Origin: an uncultured Pelagibacteraceae bacterium
GTDB taxonomy: Bacteria > Pseudomonadota > Alphaproteobacteria > Pelagibacterales > Pelagibacteraceae
Direction: 5' to 3'
DNA length: 64,000 nt
Assembly: GCA_902587755.1 (NCBI GenBank)
Contig: CACIMN010000003.1
Location: 124,001 to 188,000 of the forward strand
This document shows, piece after piece, positions 40,668-49,887 of this stretch. A model generated the notes under the pieces. It was not told where the DNA came from. It ran no database searches and saw only the letters and a list, made by a program, of their open reading frames with translations. The first letter of the stretch is position 1, and every line of letters starts with the position of its first letter. A program made the translations under genes and the position numbers.

Positions 40668-42164
40668 ATGTCTGAATTAGCTTTACCAAAAATTGATAAC
40701 TCAATTTTAAATAGAAAAATTGAAATAGTAAAAAAACTTTCAAAATTAACCGATAAAGAAAATGTTCTTAGCGAAGCTGATGAATTGAGACCATATGAAA
40801 CTGATGCTCTATCGGTTTATACACAAACACCTTTAGCAGTAGTACTTCCAGAAAATACTGATGAGGTAAGTGAGATATTAAAATATTGTTATAGTGAAAA
40901 TATTAAAGTTGTACCAAGAGGAGCCGGCACAGGATTGTCCGGAGGTGCATTACCTCTTCAAGACGCTATTCTTCTTGGTCTAGGAAAATTTAATAAAATA
41001 CTTGAAATTGATTATGAAAATAAATGTGTTGTGACTCAGCCTGGAGTGACAAATCTTGGAATCACTCATGCAGTTCAACATAAAGGGTTTTATTATGCGC
41101 CAGATCCTTCTAGCCAATTAGCTTGCTCAATTGGTGGAAATGTTGCTGAAAATTCTGGTGGAGTTCATTCACTAAAGTATGGAACGACTACAAACAATAT
41201 TTTAGGCGTACAAATGGTTATGATGGATGGAACCATTTGTAGATTTGGAGGAAAATCTTTTGATCAAGAGGGATATGATCTTATGGGTTTAATTTGTGGT
41301 TCAGAAGGTTTATTGGGAGTTGTTACTGAAGTTACAGTTAAAATTTTAAAAACACCAGAAGTAGTAAGAGCGGCTTTAATAGGCTTTCCATCTATAAAAG
41401 AAGGAGGAGATGCGGCCTCAGAAATTATTTCAAGTGGAATAGTGCCAGCAGGAATGGAAATAATGGATAAAGCTTTAATTGAGGCGACAGATAATTTTAG
41501 TAAAGCAGGATATCCACGAGACGCAGAATTATTATTAATAGTAGAACTTGATGGAACAAAGTCAGAGGTCAATGAATTAATTAGAAAAGTAGAAGCAATC
41601 TGTAAAAAAAATAATTGTTCTAGTCTTAAACTTAGCAATAGCGAGAAAGAAAGACTTTCTTTCTGGGCTGGAAGAAAAGCAGCTTTTCCTGCGTGCGGAG
41701 CTATGGCCCCTGATTATTATTGTATGGATGGATCTATTCCAAGAGGTAAGCTTGCAGAAGCATTATTAGAAATTAAAAAATTATCAGAAAAGTATGAATT
41801 ACCAGTTGCAAATTGTTTTCACGCAGGTGATGGAAATTTACATCCACTTATTATGTTTGATGGAAATGACAAAGAACAACTAAGAAAAACAGAGGAATTT
41901 GGTTCTGAGATATTAAAAACATGTGTAAGACTTGGTGGAGTAATTACAGGTGAGCATGGTGTTGGTATAGAAAAAAGAGAACTTATGTGTGAAATGTTTA
42001 ATGATAACGATATACAACAACAACTGAGTATTAAAAAGTCATTAGATGAAAAAAATCTATTAAATCCTGGAAAAGTTTATCCTATACTTAGAAAATGTGC
42101 AGAGGAAGGAAGGGTTCATGTCCACAAAAATAAAGATAAATTCCCAGATCTTCCAAGATTCTAA
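40668..42164 (+). CDS. glcD: Glycolate oxidase FAD-linked subunit GlcD
   Basis: VVPRGAGTGLSGGALPLQDAILLGL, PDPSSQLACSIGGNVAENSGGVHSLKYGTT, HAGDGNLHPLI, GEHGVG. Confidence 0.96.
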   Translation: MSELALPKIDNSILNRKIEIVKKLSKLTDKENVLSEADELRPYETDALSVYTQTPLAVVLPENTDEVSEILKYCYSENIKVVPRGAGTGLSGGALPLQDAILLGLGKFNKILEIDYENKCVVTQPGVTNLGITHAVQHKGFYYAPDPSSQLACSIGGNVAENSGGVHSLKYGTTTNNILGVQMVMMDGTICRFGGKSFDQEGYDLMGLICGSEGLLGVVTEVTVKILKTPEVVRAALIGFPSIKEGGDAASEIISSGIVPAGMEIMDKALIEATDNFSKAGYPRDAELLLIVELDGTKSEVNELIRKVEAICKKNNCSSLKLSNSEKERLSFWAGRKAAFPACGAMAPDYYCMDGSIPRGKLAEALLEIKKLSEKYELPVANCFHAGDGNLHPLIMFDGNDKEQLRKTEEFGSEILKTCVRLGGVITGEHGVGIEKRELMCEMFNDNDIQQQLSIKKSLDEKNLLNPGKVYPILRKCAEEGRVHVHKNKDKFPDLPRF

Positions 42165-43398
42165 TAACGTCTATTATCCTAAAGATGAGGTTGAAGTTTC
42201 AGATTTAATTCGGGAATTATACAAAAAAGATTCTCCAACAGAAATTATTGGAAATAACTCAAAAAGTTTTATTGGAAACAAAACTCAATCGGCTAACACT
42301 ACATCTTTATCTAAAATTTCTGGTATAATCGATTATAGACCTGAAGAATTGTACATTAAAGTAAAGGCCTGCACACCAATTAATGAAATCGAGAAGATCT
42401 TAAGTGAAAATAGTCAAGAGCTAGCTTTTGAACCAATAGACTTCGGGTATATTAAAGATGGCAAATCAAATAAAGGAACAATAGCAGGATACTTATCTTG
42501 TAATTATGCAGGTTCACGAAGATTTAAAGTTGGTAGTGTACGAGATCATGTCCTGGGTTTTAAGGGAGTTAATGGGAAAGGAGATATAATTAAATCAGGA
42601 GGTACTGTCGTTAAGAATGTTACAGGTTATGATTTGTCAAAACTTATAGCTGGTTCGTTTGGTACACTTGTTGCTTTGACTGAAATTACATTAAAGGTTT
42701 TACCAAAAAAAGATTCTTCGACAACTGTAGCAATTTATCCTAATAATTTTGAACAAATTTATGATTTGTTTAATAAATTATCTAGTTCAAGTAGTGAAAT
42801 TTCTGGTGCTGTCTTTATTCCAGAACAATCAAATGACAAAGATTTTTCAGGTAAAAGAAATACTGTTTTTAAGTTTAATGATCTTCAATCAAATGTTTCG
42901 TTTTTAGCATTTAGAGTTGAGGGAGATAAAATTTCAATTGAGGAAAAAATTAATAACTTAAAAAAAGAACTTAAATTAAATAATTCAGATATTTCTACTC
43001 TTGATGTTTATCAATCAGAACCATTTTGGGAAAAAATAAATAATTTAGAAGTGTTCGAAAAGACTAAACACAATTTAATACGAATGGTAATACCGCCAGC
43101 GAATGGTTCAAAATTATGCAAATATTTAGAAAATAACCATAATTATTTTGTTGATTGGTGTGGGTCGTTATTCTGGATTGAAGTTAATAGTAAAAAAGAG
43201 GAAAAGATTAAAAATTTAAAAAAAATGGCAAACGATTTTGGAGGTTATTTGACAGTGATTAAAACTTCATCCGAATATGATTATGGTGAACCTATTTTTA
43301 CTGTTGATAAAGTACGTTTGATGATTTCTCGAAAAGTAAAACAAAGTTTTGATCCAAAAAGAATTTTAAATCCAGGTAAAATGTATAGAGGTGTTTAA
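42118..43398 (+). CDS. glcE: Glycolate oxidase FAD-binding subunit GlcE
   Basis: Second FAD-binding-4 protein after glcD; KSGGTVVKNVTGYDLSKLIAGSFGTLVALTEITLKVLP; ATG at 42118, overlapping glcD by 47 bp. Confidence 0.93.
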   Translation: MSTKIKINSQIFQDSNNVYYPKDEVEVSDLIRELYKKDSPTEIIGNNSKSFIGNKTQSANTTSLSKISGIIDYRPEELYIKVKACTPINEIEKILSENSQELAFEPIDFGYIKDGKSNKGTIAGYLSCNYAGSRRFKVGSVRDHVLGFKGVNGKGDIIKSGGTVVKNVTGYDLSKLIAGSFGTLVALTEITLKVLPKKDSSTTVAIYPNNFEQIYDLFNKLSSSSSEISGAVFIPEQSNDKDFSGKRNTVFKFNDLQSNVSFLAFRVEGDKISIEEKINNLKKELKLNNSDISTLDVYQSEPFWEKINNLEVFEKTKHNLIRMVIPPANGSKLCKYLENNHNYFVDWCGSLFWIEVNSKKEEKIKNLKKMANDFGGYLTVIKTSSEYDYGEPIFTVDKVRLMISRKVKQSFDPKRILNPGKMYRGV

Positions 43399-44688
43399 TG
43401 CAAACGAAATTTACTGAAGAACAACTTAGAGATCCAGATAATTTTGCAAACGAAAAAGTTTTTAAAAAGTGTGTGCATTGTGGAATGTGTAATGCTACAT
43501 GCCCTACGCATCAACTTTTGGGTGATGAGCTAGATGGACCTAGAGGACGTATCTATCTCATTAAAGATATGTTGGAAAATAATAGGAAGCCTACTGAAAA
43601 AGTTGTAAAGCATATCGATCGATGTCTCTCATGTTATAGCTGTATGACTACTTGCCCAGCTGGTGTAAATTATATGCACATAATTGACCATGGAAAAAAA
43701 TATATTGAAAAAAATTATCAAAGATCATTCTTTGATAAGTTAATAAGATATTTTTTATCTATCACTCTTCCAAATACAAAAGTTTTTAGATTATCAAGTT
43801 TATTAGTAAAATTATCGAAGCCATTTAAATTCTTAATGCCTTCAAAAATTAAGGACATGATCGAGTTAATGCCAACAAAATTTCCTAAAAAAAACTTACC
43901 AATTAAAGAAGTTTACAAATCTTCTATAAAAAAAAAGAATTGCTAGAGTTGCTCTTTTAACAGGATGTGTACAAAAAGAAATATCTCCTCAAATTAATGA
44001 AGCAACAATAAGGCTATTAAACAGACACGGCGTAGAAGTGGTTGTACCAAAAAAAATTCGTTGTTGTGGATCTTTAAATCATCATCTTGGAAAAGAGGAG
44101 GATGCACATCAAGATTTTAAAAACAATATAAACACTTGGTATGAGGAGCATCAAAAAGGAAATTTAGATGCAATTTTATCAAACACATCGGGTTGTGGGA
44201 CAACAATGAAAGATTATGGATTTATTTTTCGTGAAGACAAAGAACTAAGTAAAAAAGCAAGAGTGATATCAGATCTTACAAAAGATATATCAGAATATAT
44301 ATTTGAAAGTTTAAAACTTGACATTAAAGATAAAGAAAAAAAATATAAAGTTGCTTATCATTCTGCGTGTTCAATGCAGCATGGTCAAAAAGTTCATTCC
44401 CAGCCTGTTTCTTTACTTGAGAAAACTAAAAATGAAATTATGGAAATTCCTGAAGGACATATATGTTGTGGATCAGCTGGTACTTACAACATATTGCAAT
44501 CAAAAATTGCAAAACAATTATTGAGGAAAAAAGTAAATAATATTGAGAGTTTAAATCCAGATTTTATTTCTACTGGAAATATTGGTTGTATTACCCAAAT
44601 CGCACATGGTACTAAAGTTCCTATATTACATACAATTGAAGTTTTAGATTGGTACACAGGTGGACCAAAACCTGAAATTTTAAAATAG
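43398..44688 (+). CDS. glcF: Glycolate oxidase iron-sulfur subunit GlcF, interrupted by a +1 frameshift in an A9 tract (ORFs 43398..43946 and frame 3 downstream)
   Basis: N-part CVHCGMCNATCPTH and CLSCYSCMTTCPAGV; C-part RVALLTGCVQKEISPQINEATIRLLNRHGVEVV...CCGSLNHHLG; parts join if one A of 43928-43936 is removed. Confidence 0.9.
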
Positions 44689-44693
44689 AAATT

Positions 44694-45647
44694 ATGAAAA
44701 AAGTTTTAATTACAAGACGCTTGATAAGAGAAAGTGAAGATAAAGCATCTAAGTTATTTGATGCTAAATTTAATTCTAATGATGAACTTTATTCACAAAA
44801 AAAAATTATTGAAATGAGTCAAGGATTTGATGGCATATTATCTTCACTAACTGAAAAATTAGATGCTGAAACAATCAATAAATTACCAGATACTATAAAA
44901 ATAATTTCTAATTTTGCAGTAGGATTTGGTAACATTGATTTAGAAGCAGCAAAGAATAGAGGTATAGCAGTAACAAATACACCAGAAGTTTTATCAGATG
45001 CTACAGCAGAGATTGGAATTTTATTAATTTTAGGAGCATGCAGAAGAGCTTCTGAAGGAATAGAATCTGCAAAAGAGGGTGGATGGAAATGGTCTGCTGA
45101 CTATCTAATTGGAAAACAACTTACTGGAACAAGATTAGGAATTTTAGGTATGGGTCGTATTGGCCAAAAAATTGCAAAAATTGCAAAATCTCTGGGTATG
45201 GTTATTCATTATCATAATCGTTCAAAATTAAGTGAAGATAAAGAGCAAGGTGCAACTTATCATGATAGCATAAAGAGTCTTTTTTCAGTTTCAGATGTTT
45301 TATCAATTTGTTGTCCAGCAACTAAAGAAACAGAGAACTTAATAAATGCAGAAACTGTTGAGTATTTTCCCAAAGGTGCTGTGATAACCAATGTAGCTAG
45401 AGGCGATATAGTTGATGATGAAGCTTTAATTGATGCATTGAATAGAAGAAAAATTTATGCAGCTGGATTAGATGTTTATAAAAATGAACCAAATTTAAAT
45501 CCTGGTTATTTAAAAATCCCAAGCGCTTTTGTTTTACCTCATCTCGGGAGTGCAACAAAAGATACAAGAATTGCAATGGGAAATTTAGCAATTGATAATT
45601 TAGACGAGTTTTTTAGAACTGGAAACTGTATAAATAAAGTAAATTAA
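44694..45647 (+). CDS. D-2-hydroxyacid dehydrogenase (glyoxylate/hydroxypyruvate reductase type)
   Basis: GTRLGILGMGRIGQKIAKIAKSLGM, NVARGDIVDDEALIDAL, LPHLGSAT. Confidence 0.95.
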   Translation: MKKVLITRRLIRESEDKASKLFDAKFNSNDELYSQKKIIEMSQGFDGILSSLTEKLDAETINKLPDTIKIISNFAVGFGNIDLEAAKNRGIAVTNTPEVLSDATAEIGILLILGACRRASEGIESAKEGGWKWSADYLIGKQLTGTRLGILGMGRIGQKIAKIAKSLGMVIHYHNRSKLSEDKEQGATYHDSIKSLFSVSDVLSICCPATKETENLINAETVEYFPKGAVITNVARGDIVDDEALIDALNRRKIYAAGLDVYKNEPNLNPGYLKIPSAFVLPHLGSATKDTRIAMGNLAIDNLDEFFRTGNCINKVN

Positions 45648-45648
45648 A

Positions 45649-46563
45649 ATGTCTAAATCGATAGCTTTCATCGGTGTTGGCAATATGGGTTGTCCAATGG
45701 CTGAAAACTTAATGAAGGCGGGTAAATCTGTAAAAGTTTTTGATGTCTCAAAAAAAATGCTTGAGATTGCAAAAGATAAAAAACTTGAAATATTCGAAAA
45801 TTTAGATGATTTAATTACAGCTAATGTTGAAACAGTGATAACCATGCTTCCAGAGGGTAAGCATTCTAAGGATGTTTATTTAGGAGAAAGCGGAATAATA
45901 AATAAAGTTTCAAAAGATTGTCTTTTAATTGATTGTTCAACAATTGATATTCAAACTTCTGTTGAGATTGGGAAAAAAGCTTCGGAATTAGGAATAAAAA
46001 TGATTGATGCACCAGTTAGCGGTGGAGTAATGGGAGCCCAAAAAGCAACTTTAAATATAATGGTTGGTGGATCTAAAGAAGCATTCGATAAAGCTCTTCC
46101 TTTGTTAAAAATCATGGGAAAAAATATATTTCATGCAGGTGATTTAGGTAGCGGGAATGGTGCTAAGATTTGTAACAATATGGCCCTAGGCATTGCAATG
46201 ATTGCTGCTTCAGAGTCATTGATGTTAGCAAAAAGATTAAACATCGATATTAAAAAAGTTCATGAAATTATGAAAAATGCATCAGGTAATAGTTGGCCAA
46301 TTTCTGTTTATCCGCCTTTACCTGGTTTAATTGATGGCACGCCTTCAAATAATAATTATCGTCCAGGTTTTTCTGCAGGAATGATGAATAAAGATCTTAA
46401 ACTTGCAAATGATTGTGCGAAAAGCGTAAATGCTGAAACACCATTGGGAAAAATGGCTCTAGAAATTTATGATCAATTTTGCAAAGAAGGAAATGACACT
46501 AAAGATTTTTCAGCTATTTCAAAAGTTATCGGTGGAAGTGCTTGGGATTATCCAATTGATTAA
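45649..46563 (+). CDS. NAD(P)-dependent 3-hydroxyisobutyrate dehydrogenase family
   Basis: IAFIGVGNMGCPMAENLMKAG, DAPVSGGVMGAQKATLNIMVGG, GSGNGAKICNNM. Confidence 0.94.
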   Translation: MSKSIAFIGVGNMGCPMAENLMKAGKSVKVFDVSKKMLEIAKDKKLEIFENLDDLITANVETVITMLPEGKHSKDVYLGESGIINKVSKDCLLIDCSTIDIQTSVEIGKKASELGIKMIDAPVSGGVMGAQKATLNIMVGGSKEAFDKALPLLKIMGKNIFHAGDLGSGNGAKICNNMALGIAMIAASESLMLAKRLNIDIKKVHEIMKNASGNSWPISVYPPLPGLIDGTPSNNNYRPGFSAGMMNKDLKLANDCAKSVNAETPLGKMALEIYDQFCKEGNDTKDFSAISKVIGGSAWDYPID

Positions 46564-46667
46564 ATTTTTCTAGAATCAACTAAGGATTGTAAAAAAATTT
46601 AATTTAACGTTTATAGTGACAATCTGTGCCTCTTTTTAGAAAGACTCTAATTTGAATATATGTTTTA

Positions 46668-46698
46668 CTTCTCTCCAGTTAATTAACTAGAGGAGAAG
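46668..46698 (+). promoter_or_regulatory. Candidate RBS-sequestering hairpin before the first TRAP dctP
   Basis: CTTCTCTCC AGTTAATTAACT AGAGGAGAAG folds over the AGGAGAAG ribosome-binding site (one bulge, one mismatch). Confidence 0.45.
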
Positions 46699-46700
46699 AA

Positions 46701-47858
46701 ATGATTAAAAATAAAAAATCATTGAAGGGTTCTAAGACTCCTTCAAGAAGAAAGTTCTTCAAAGCCGCAGCAGCAACTGGTGCAGCAGCAGCAACAGCTG
46801 TAGCAATGCCAAATGTTGCTTTTGGTGCTCCGCAAACATTAAAGATGCAAGCTGCATGGCCTTCAGGTGCTAACATCTTTTTTGAAATGGCCGGAGACTA
46901 TGCCAAAATGGTTGGAGACATGTCAGGTGGAAGTCTAAAAATTGACCTTCAGCCTGTTGGAGCAGTTGTAAAAACTGGAGAAATTGGACAAGCTGTAAGT
47001 GATGGTGTTCTTGATATGGGACATTGGGTTACTGCTTATTGGTATGGAAAAAACCCTGCCGCGTCTCTTTTCGGAACTGGCCCATCTTACGGTCTGTCAT
47101 CTCAAGAAGTAATGGCTTGGATGGAAGAAGGTGGTGGAAGAGCATTGTATGAAGAAACATTAGCAAAAGTTGGATACGACTATGTTGGTGTTTTTGCTAT
47201 GCCTATGCCAGCTCAACCTTTTGGTTGGTTCAAAAAGAACGTAACTAAAGTAAGTGACGTTAAAGGAATGAAGTATAGAACAGTTGGTCTTGCAACTAAC
47301 GTTCTTACTGCAATGGGTATGGTAGTTAGACAATTACCAGGTGGTGAAATTCAGCCAGCTATGAAAACTGGTTTGATTGAAGCTGCCGAGTTTAACAACC
47401 CTACTTCAGACTCTCAATTTGGTATGCAAGATGTTTCTAAGCATTATCACTTAGGATCTTTCCACCAATCACAAGAGATGTTTGAAATACCTATTAACAA
47501 AAAAACATTTAATAGCTTATCTCCTGCAAACCAAGCAATATTAAAAAATGCTTCTTATGCAGCAAATACCGCTAACTACTTTAAAGCTTTGGTAAGATAC
47601 TCAGCTGATTTATCTAAATTGATGAATGAGCATAAAGTAAACGTTTACCAAACTTCAGATGCAATTTTAGCAGAGCAGTTAAAAGGTTGGGATAAAGTTG
47701 TAGGTGATTTCTCTTCTAAAGATCCATTCTTTAAGAAGATTGTTGATTCACAAAAAGCTTATGCGAAAAGAGTAATGAAATACTTACTAATGAATCAACC
47801 TAACTACAGACTTGCTTACGAAAACGAGTTTGGACCGTTAGCGAAAGTTAAAATCTAA
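46701..47858 (+). CDS. TRAP transporter substrate-binding protein (DctP family) with Tat signal
   Basis: PSRRKFFKAAAATGAAAATAVA Tat signal; GVFAMPMPAQPFGWF, KGMKYRTVGLA, LPGGEIQPAMKTGLIEAAEFNNP. Confidence 0.95.
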   Translation: MIKNKKSLKGSKTPSRRKFFKAAAATGAAAATAVAMPNVAFGAPQTLKMQAAWPSGANIFFEMAGDYAKMVGDMSGGSLKIDLQPVGAVVKTGEIGQAVSDGVLDMGHWVTAYWYGKNPAASLFGTGPSYGLSSQEVMAWMEEGGGRALYEETLAKVGYDYVGVFAMPMPAQPFGWFKKNVTKVSDVKGMKYRTVGLATNVLTAMGMVVRQLPGGEIQPAMKTGLIEAAEFNNPTSDSQFGMQDVSKHYHLGSFHQSQEMFEIPINKKTFNSLSPANQAILKNASYAANTANYFKALVRYSADLSKLMNEHKVNVYQTSDAILAEQLKGWDKVVGDFSSKDPFFKKIVDSQKAYAKRVMKYLLMNQPNYRLAYENEFGPLAKVKI

Positions 47859-47879
47859 GGTTTAAATATATAAAAAATT

Positions 47880-47907
47880 AAGGGGGCTTTTTAGCCCCCT
47901 TTTTTTT
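47880..47907 (+). terminator. Rho-independent terminator after TRAP dctP
   Basis: AGGGGGCT tttt AGCCCCCT followed by T8. Confidence 0.95.
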
Positions 47908-47947
47908 AATTGAATTAATTAAGAAAATTAAGATAAGCTAGTAAAAT

Positions 47948-48532
47948 ATGTACTCTTATATAAAATTTGCAGACACACTTAGCTCCTCAATGGGTAAAGC
48001 CTTCTCATGGTGCATAGTTATTTTAATGGGCGGAACATGTTACGAGGTCATAATGGCTTATGCATTTAATGCACCTACTTTATGGAATTTTGATTTTAGT
48101 TTACAGATGTACGGAGCAATATTTATGATGGCTGGAGCATACACTTTGGCGACTGAGGCTCACGTGAGAGGAGATGTTATTTACAGGTTGTTCCCAACTA
48201 AAGTTCAAGGATGGATTGATTTAATACTTTATTTTATCTTCTTTTTTCCAGGGGTAATTGCACTTGCATTTTATGGATATGAGTATGCAGCTAAAGCATG
48301 GATGGTAAAGGAAACAAGTTGGAATAGTCCAGCACAAATTCAAATTTATATGGCAAAATCACTGATACCTTTATCCGGAATGCTTCTTACTCTCCAAGGA
48401 ATTAGTGAAGTTTTTAGAGCAATTATTTGCATTAGAACGGGACATTGGCCAGAGAGAGATGCTGGTGCAGAAGAAACAGAAAAAATTTTAATGAGAAAAT
48501 CTAAAGAGGAAGAAAAAATAGATGTTGTTTAG
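47948..48532 (+). CDS. TRAP transporter small permease (DctQ)
   Basis: Four TM, LATEAHVRGDVIYRLFPTKVQGWIDLILYFIFF. Confidence 0.92.
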   Translation: MYSYIKFADTLSSSMGKAFSWCIVILMGGTCYEVIMAYAFNAPTLWNFDFSLQMYGAIFMMAGAYTLATEAHVRGDVIYRLFPTKVQGWIDLILYFIFFFPGVIALAFYGYEYAAKAWMVKETSWNSPAQIQIYMAKSLIPLSGMLLTLQGISEVFRAIICIRTGHWPERDAGAEETEKILMRKSKEEEKIDVV

Positions 48533-49883
48533 TCTAACAAATCCAGAAATTGCAATTTTAATGATGGTGATATTTCTGTTTGCTGTATTACTAGGATTTC
48601 CTATTGCATTTACTTTAATGGCAATGGGTCTAGGATTTGGGTATTACGCATATTTTGATCCGTCAAGAATGGATCATCTATTAGACAATAGGATATTTAA
48701 TTTATTTGTTTCAAACACCTACTCTGTGATGGATAACCATGTCCTCACCGCCGTACCTTTATTTTTATTTATGGGCTATTTAGTTGAAAGAGCAGGTATA
48801 GTTGCAAGATTATTTTATGCGATAAGACTTGCATCTCATTCTCTTCCTGCATCGATGGCTGTCGCCGCTCTTGTTACTTGTACTTTATTCTCTACAGCAA
48901 CAGGTATAATTGGAGCAGTTGTGACTTTAATGGGTTTGCTTGCTTGGCCTGCAATGGTGAAAGCTGGTTATGATAAAAAATTTGCATCAGGAGTAATATG
49001 TGCTGGAGGATGTTTAGGAATTTTAATTCCTCCCAGCATTATGCTTATTGTTTATGCGGTTATAGCTCAATTATCCCCGCTAAGATTATTCGCTGCAGCA
49101 ATATTTCCTGGTTTGATGTTGGCGGGTTTATATATTTTATATGCGATTATTTTAGCTTACTTTAATCCATCAGTTGCACCCAAGCCTCCTAAAGAAGAAA
49201 TTCCCCCAAGATCAGTTATCTTAAAAGAAGTTTTGGTTTCATTCTTACCATTATTTTCATTAATCATTTTAGTTTTGGGAAGCATACTTGCGGGTCTAGC
49301 TACCCCGGCGGAAGCTGCAGGTGTTGGAGCTTTTGGAGCATTAGTTTTATCTTTTTTTTATAAATCTCTAAAATGGAAAAATTTTAAAGAGTCTGTATTT
49401 CTAACCGCAAAAACTACTGCAATGATTATGTGGTTGTTTATTGGATCTTGGACGTTTGCGTCAGTGTTTTCATATTTAGGAGGACATGAGGTATTTGAGC
49501 ATTTTTTTAAATCAATGGATATAAAACCTTGGCAATTTTTAGTAATTACACAAATTATAATTTTCTTATTAGGCTGGCCATTAGAATGGACTGAAATATT
49601 AATTATATTTGTTCCAATATTTTTACCTTTAGTAGAATTTTTTGGAGTGAACCCTTATTTTTTTGCAATGTTAATTGCTTTAAATTTACAAACATCATTT
49701 TTAACACCCCCCATGGCCATGTCGGCTTATTACTTAAAAGGTGTACAATCTAAAAATGTTGAATTAATTGAGGTATTCAAAGGCATCATGCCATTCTTAG
49801 CAATTGTTATTTTTGGAATGGTTTTAATGTATTTATTTCCAGGTATAGCTCTGTGGTTACCTGATCAATTATTTGCAAACTAA
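48522..49883 (+). CDS. TRAP transporter large permease (DctM)
   Basis: AVPLFLFMGYLVERAGI, ICAGGCLGILIPPSIMLIVYA, ATPAEAAGVGAFGAL, LNLQTSFLTPPMA. Confidence 0.96.
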   Translation: MLFSLTNPEIAILMMVIFLFAVLLGFPIAFTLMAMGLGFGYYAYFDPSRMDHLLDNRIFNLFVSNTYSVMDNHVLTAVPLFLFMGYLVERAGIVARLFYAIRLASHSLPASMAVAALVTCTLFSTATGIIGAVVTLMGLLAWPAMVKAGYDKKFASGVICAGGCLGILIPPSIMLIVYAVIAQLSPLRLFAAAIFPGLMLAGLYILYAIILAYFNPSVAPKPPKEEIPPRSVILKEVLVSFLPLFSLIILVLGSILAGLATPAEAAGVGAFGALVLSFFYKSLKWKNFKESVFLTAKTTAMIMWLFIGSWTFASVFSYLGGHEVFEHFFKSMDIKPWQFLVITQIIIFLLGWPLEWTEILIIFVPIFLPLVEFFGVNPYFFAMLIALNLQTSFLTPPMAMSAYYLKGVQSKNVELIEVFKGIMPFLAIVIFGMVLMYLFPGIALWLPDQLFAN

Positions 49884-49887
49884 TTTA

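Noticed and set aside
41264-41638. 124-aa minus ORF inside glcD
   Set aside because: Antisense shadow of a conserved gene.
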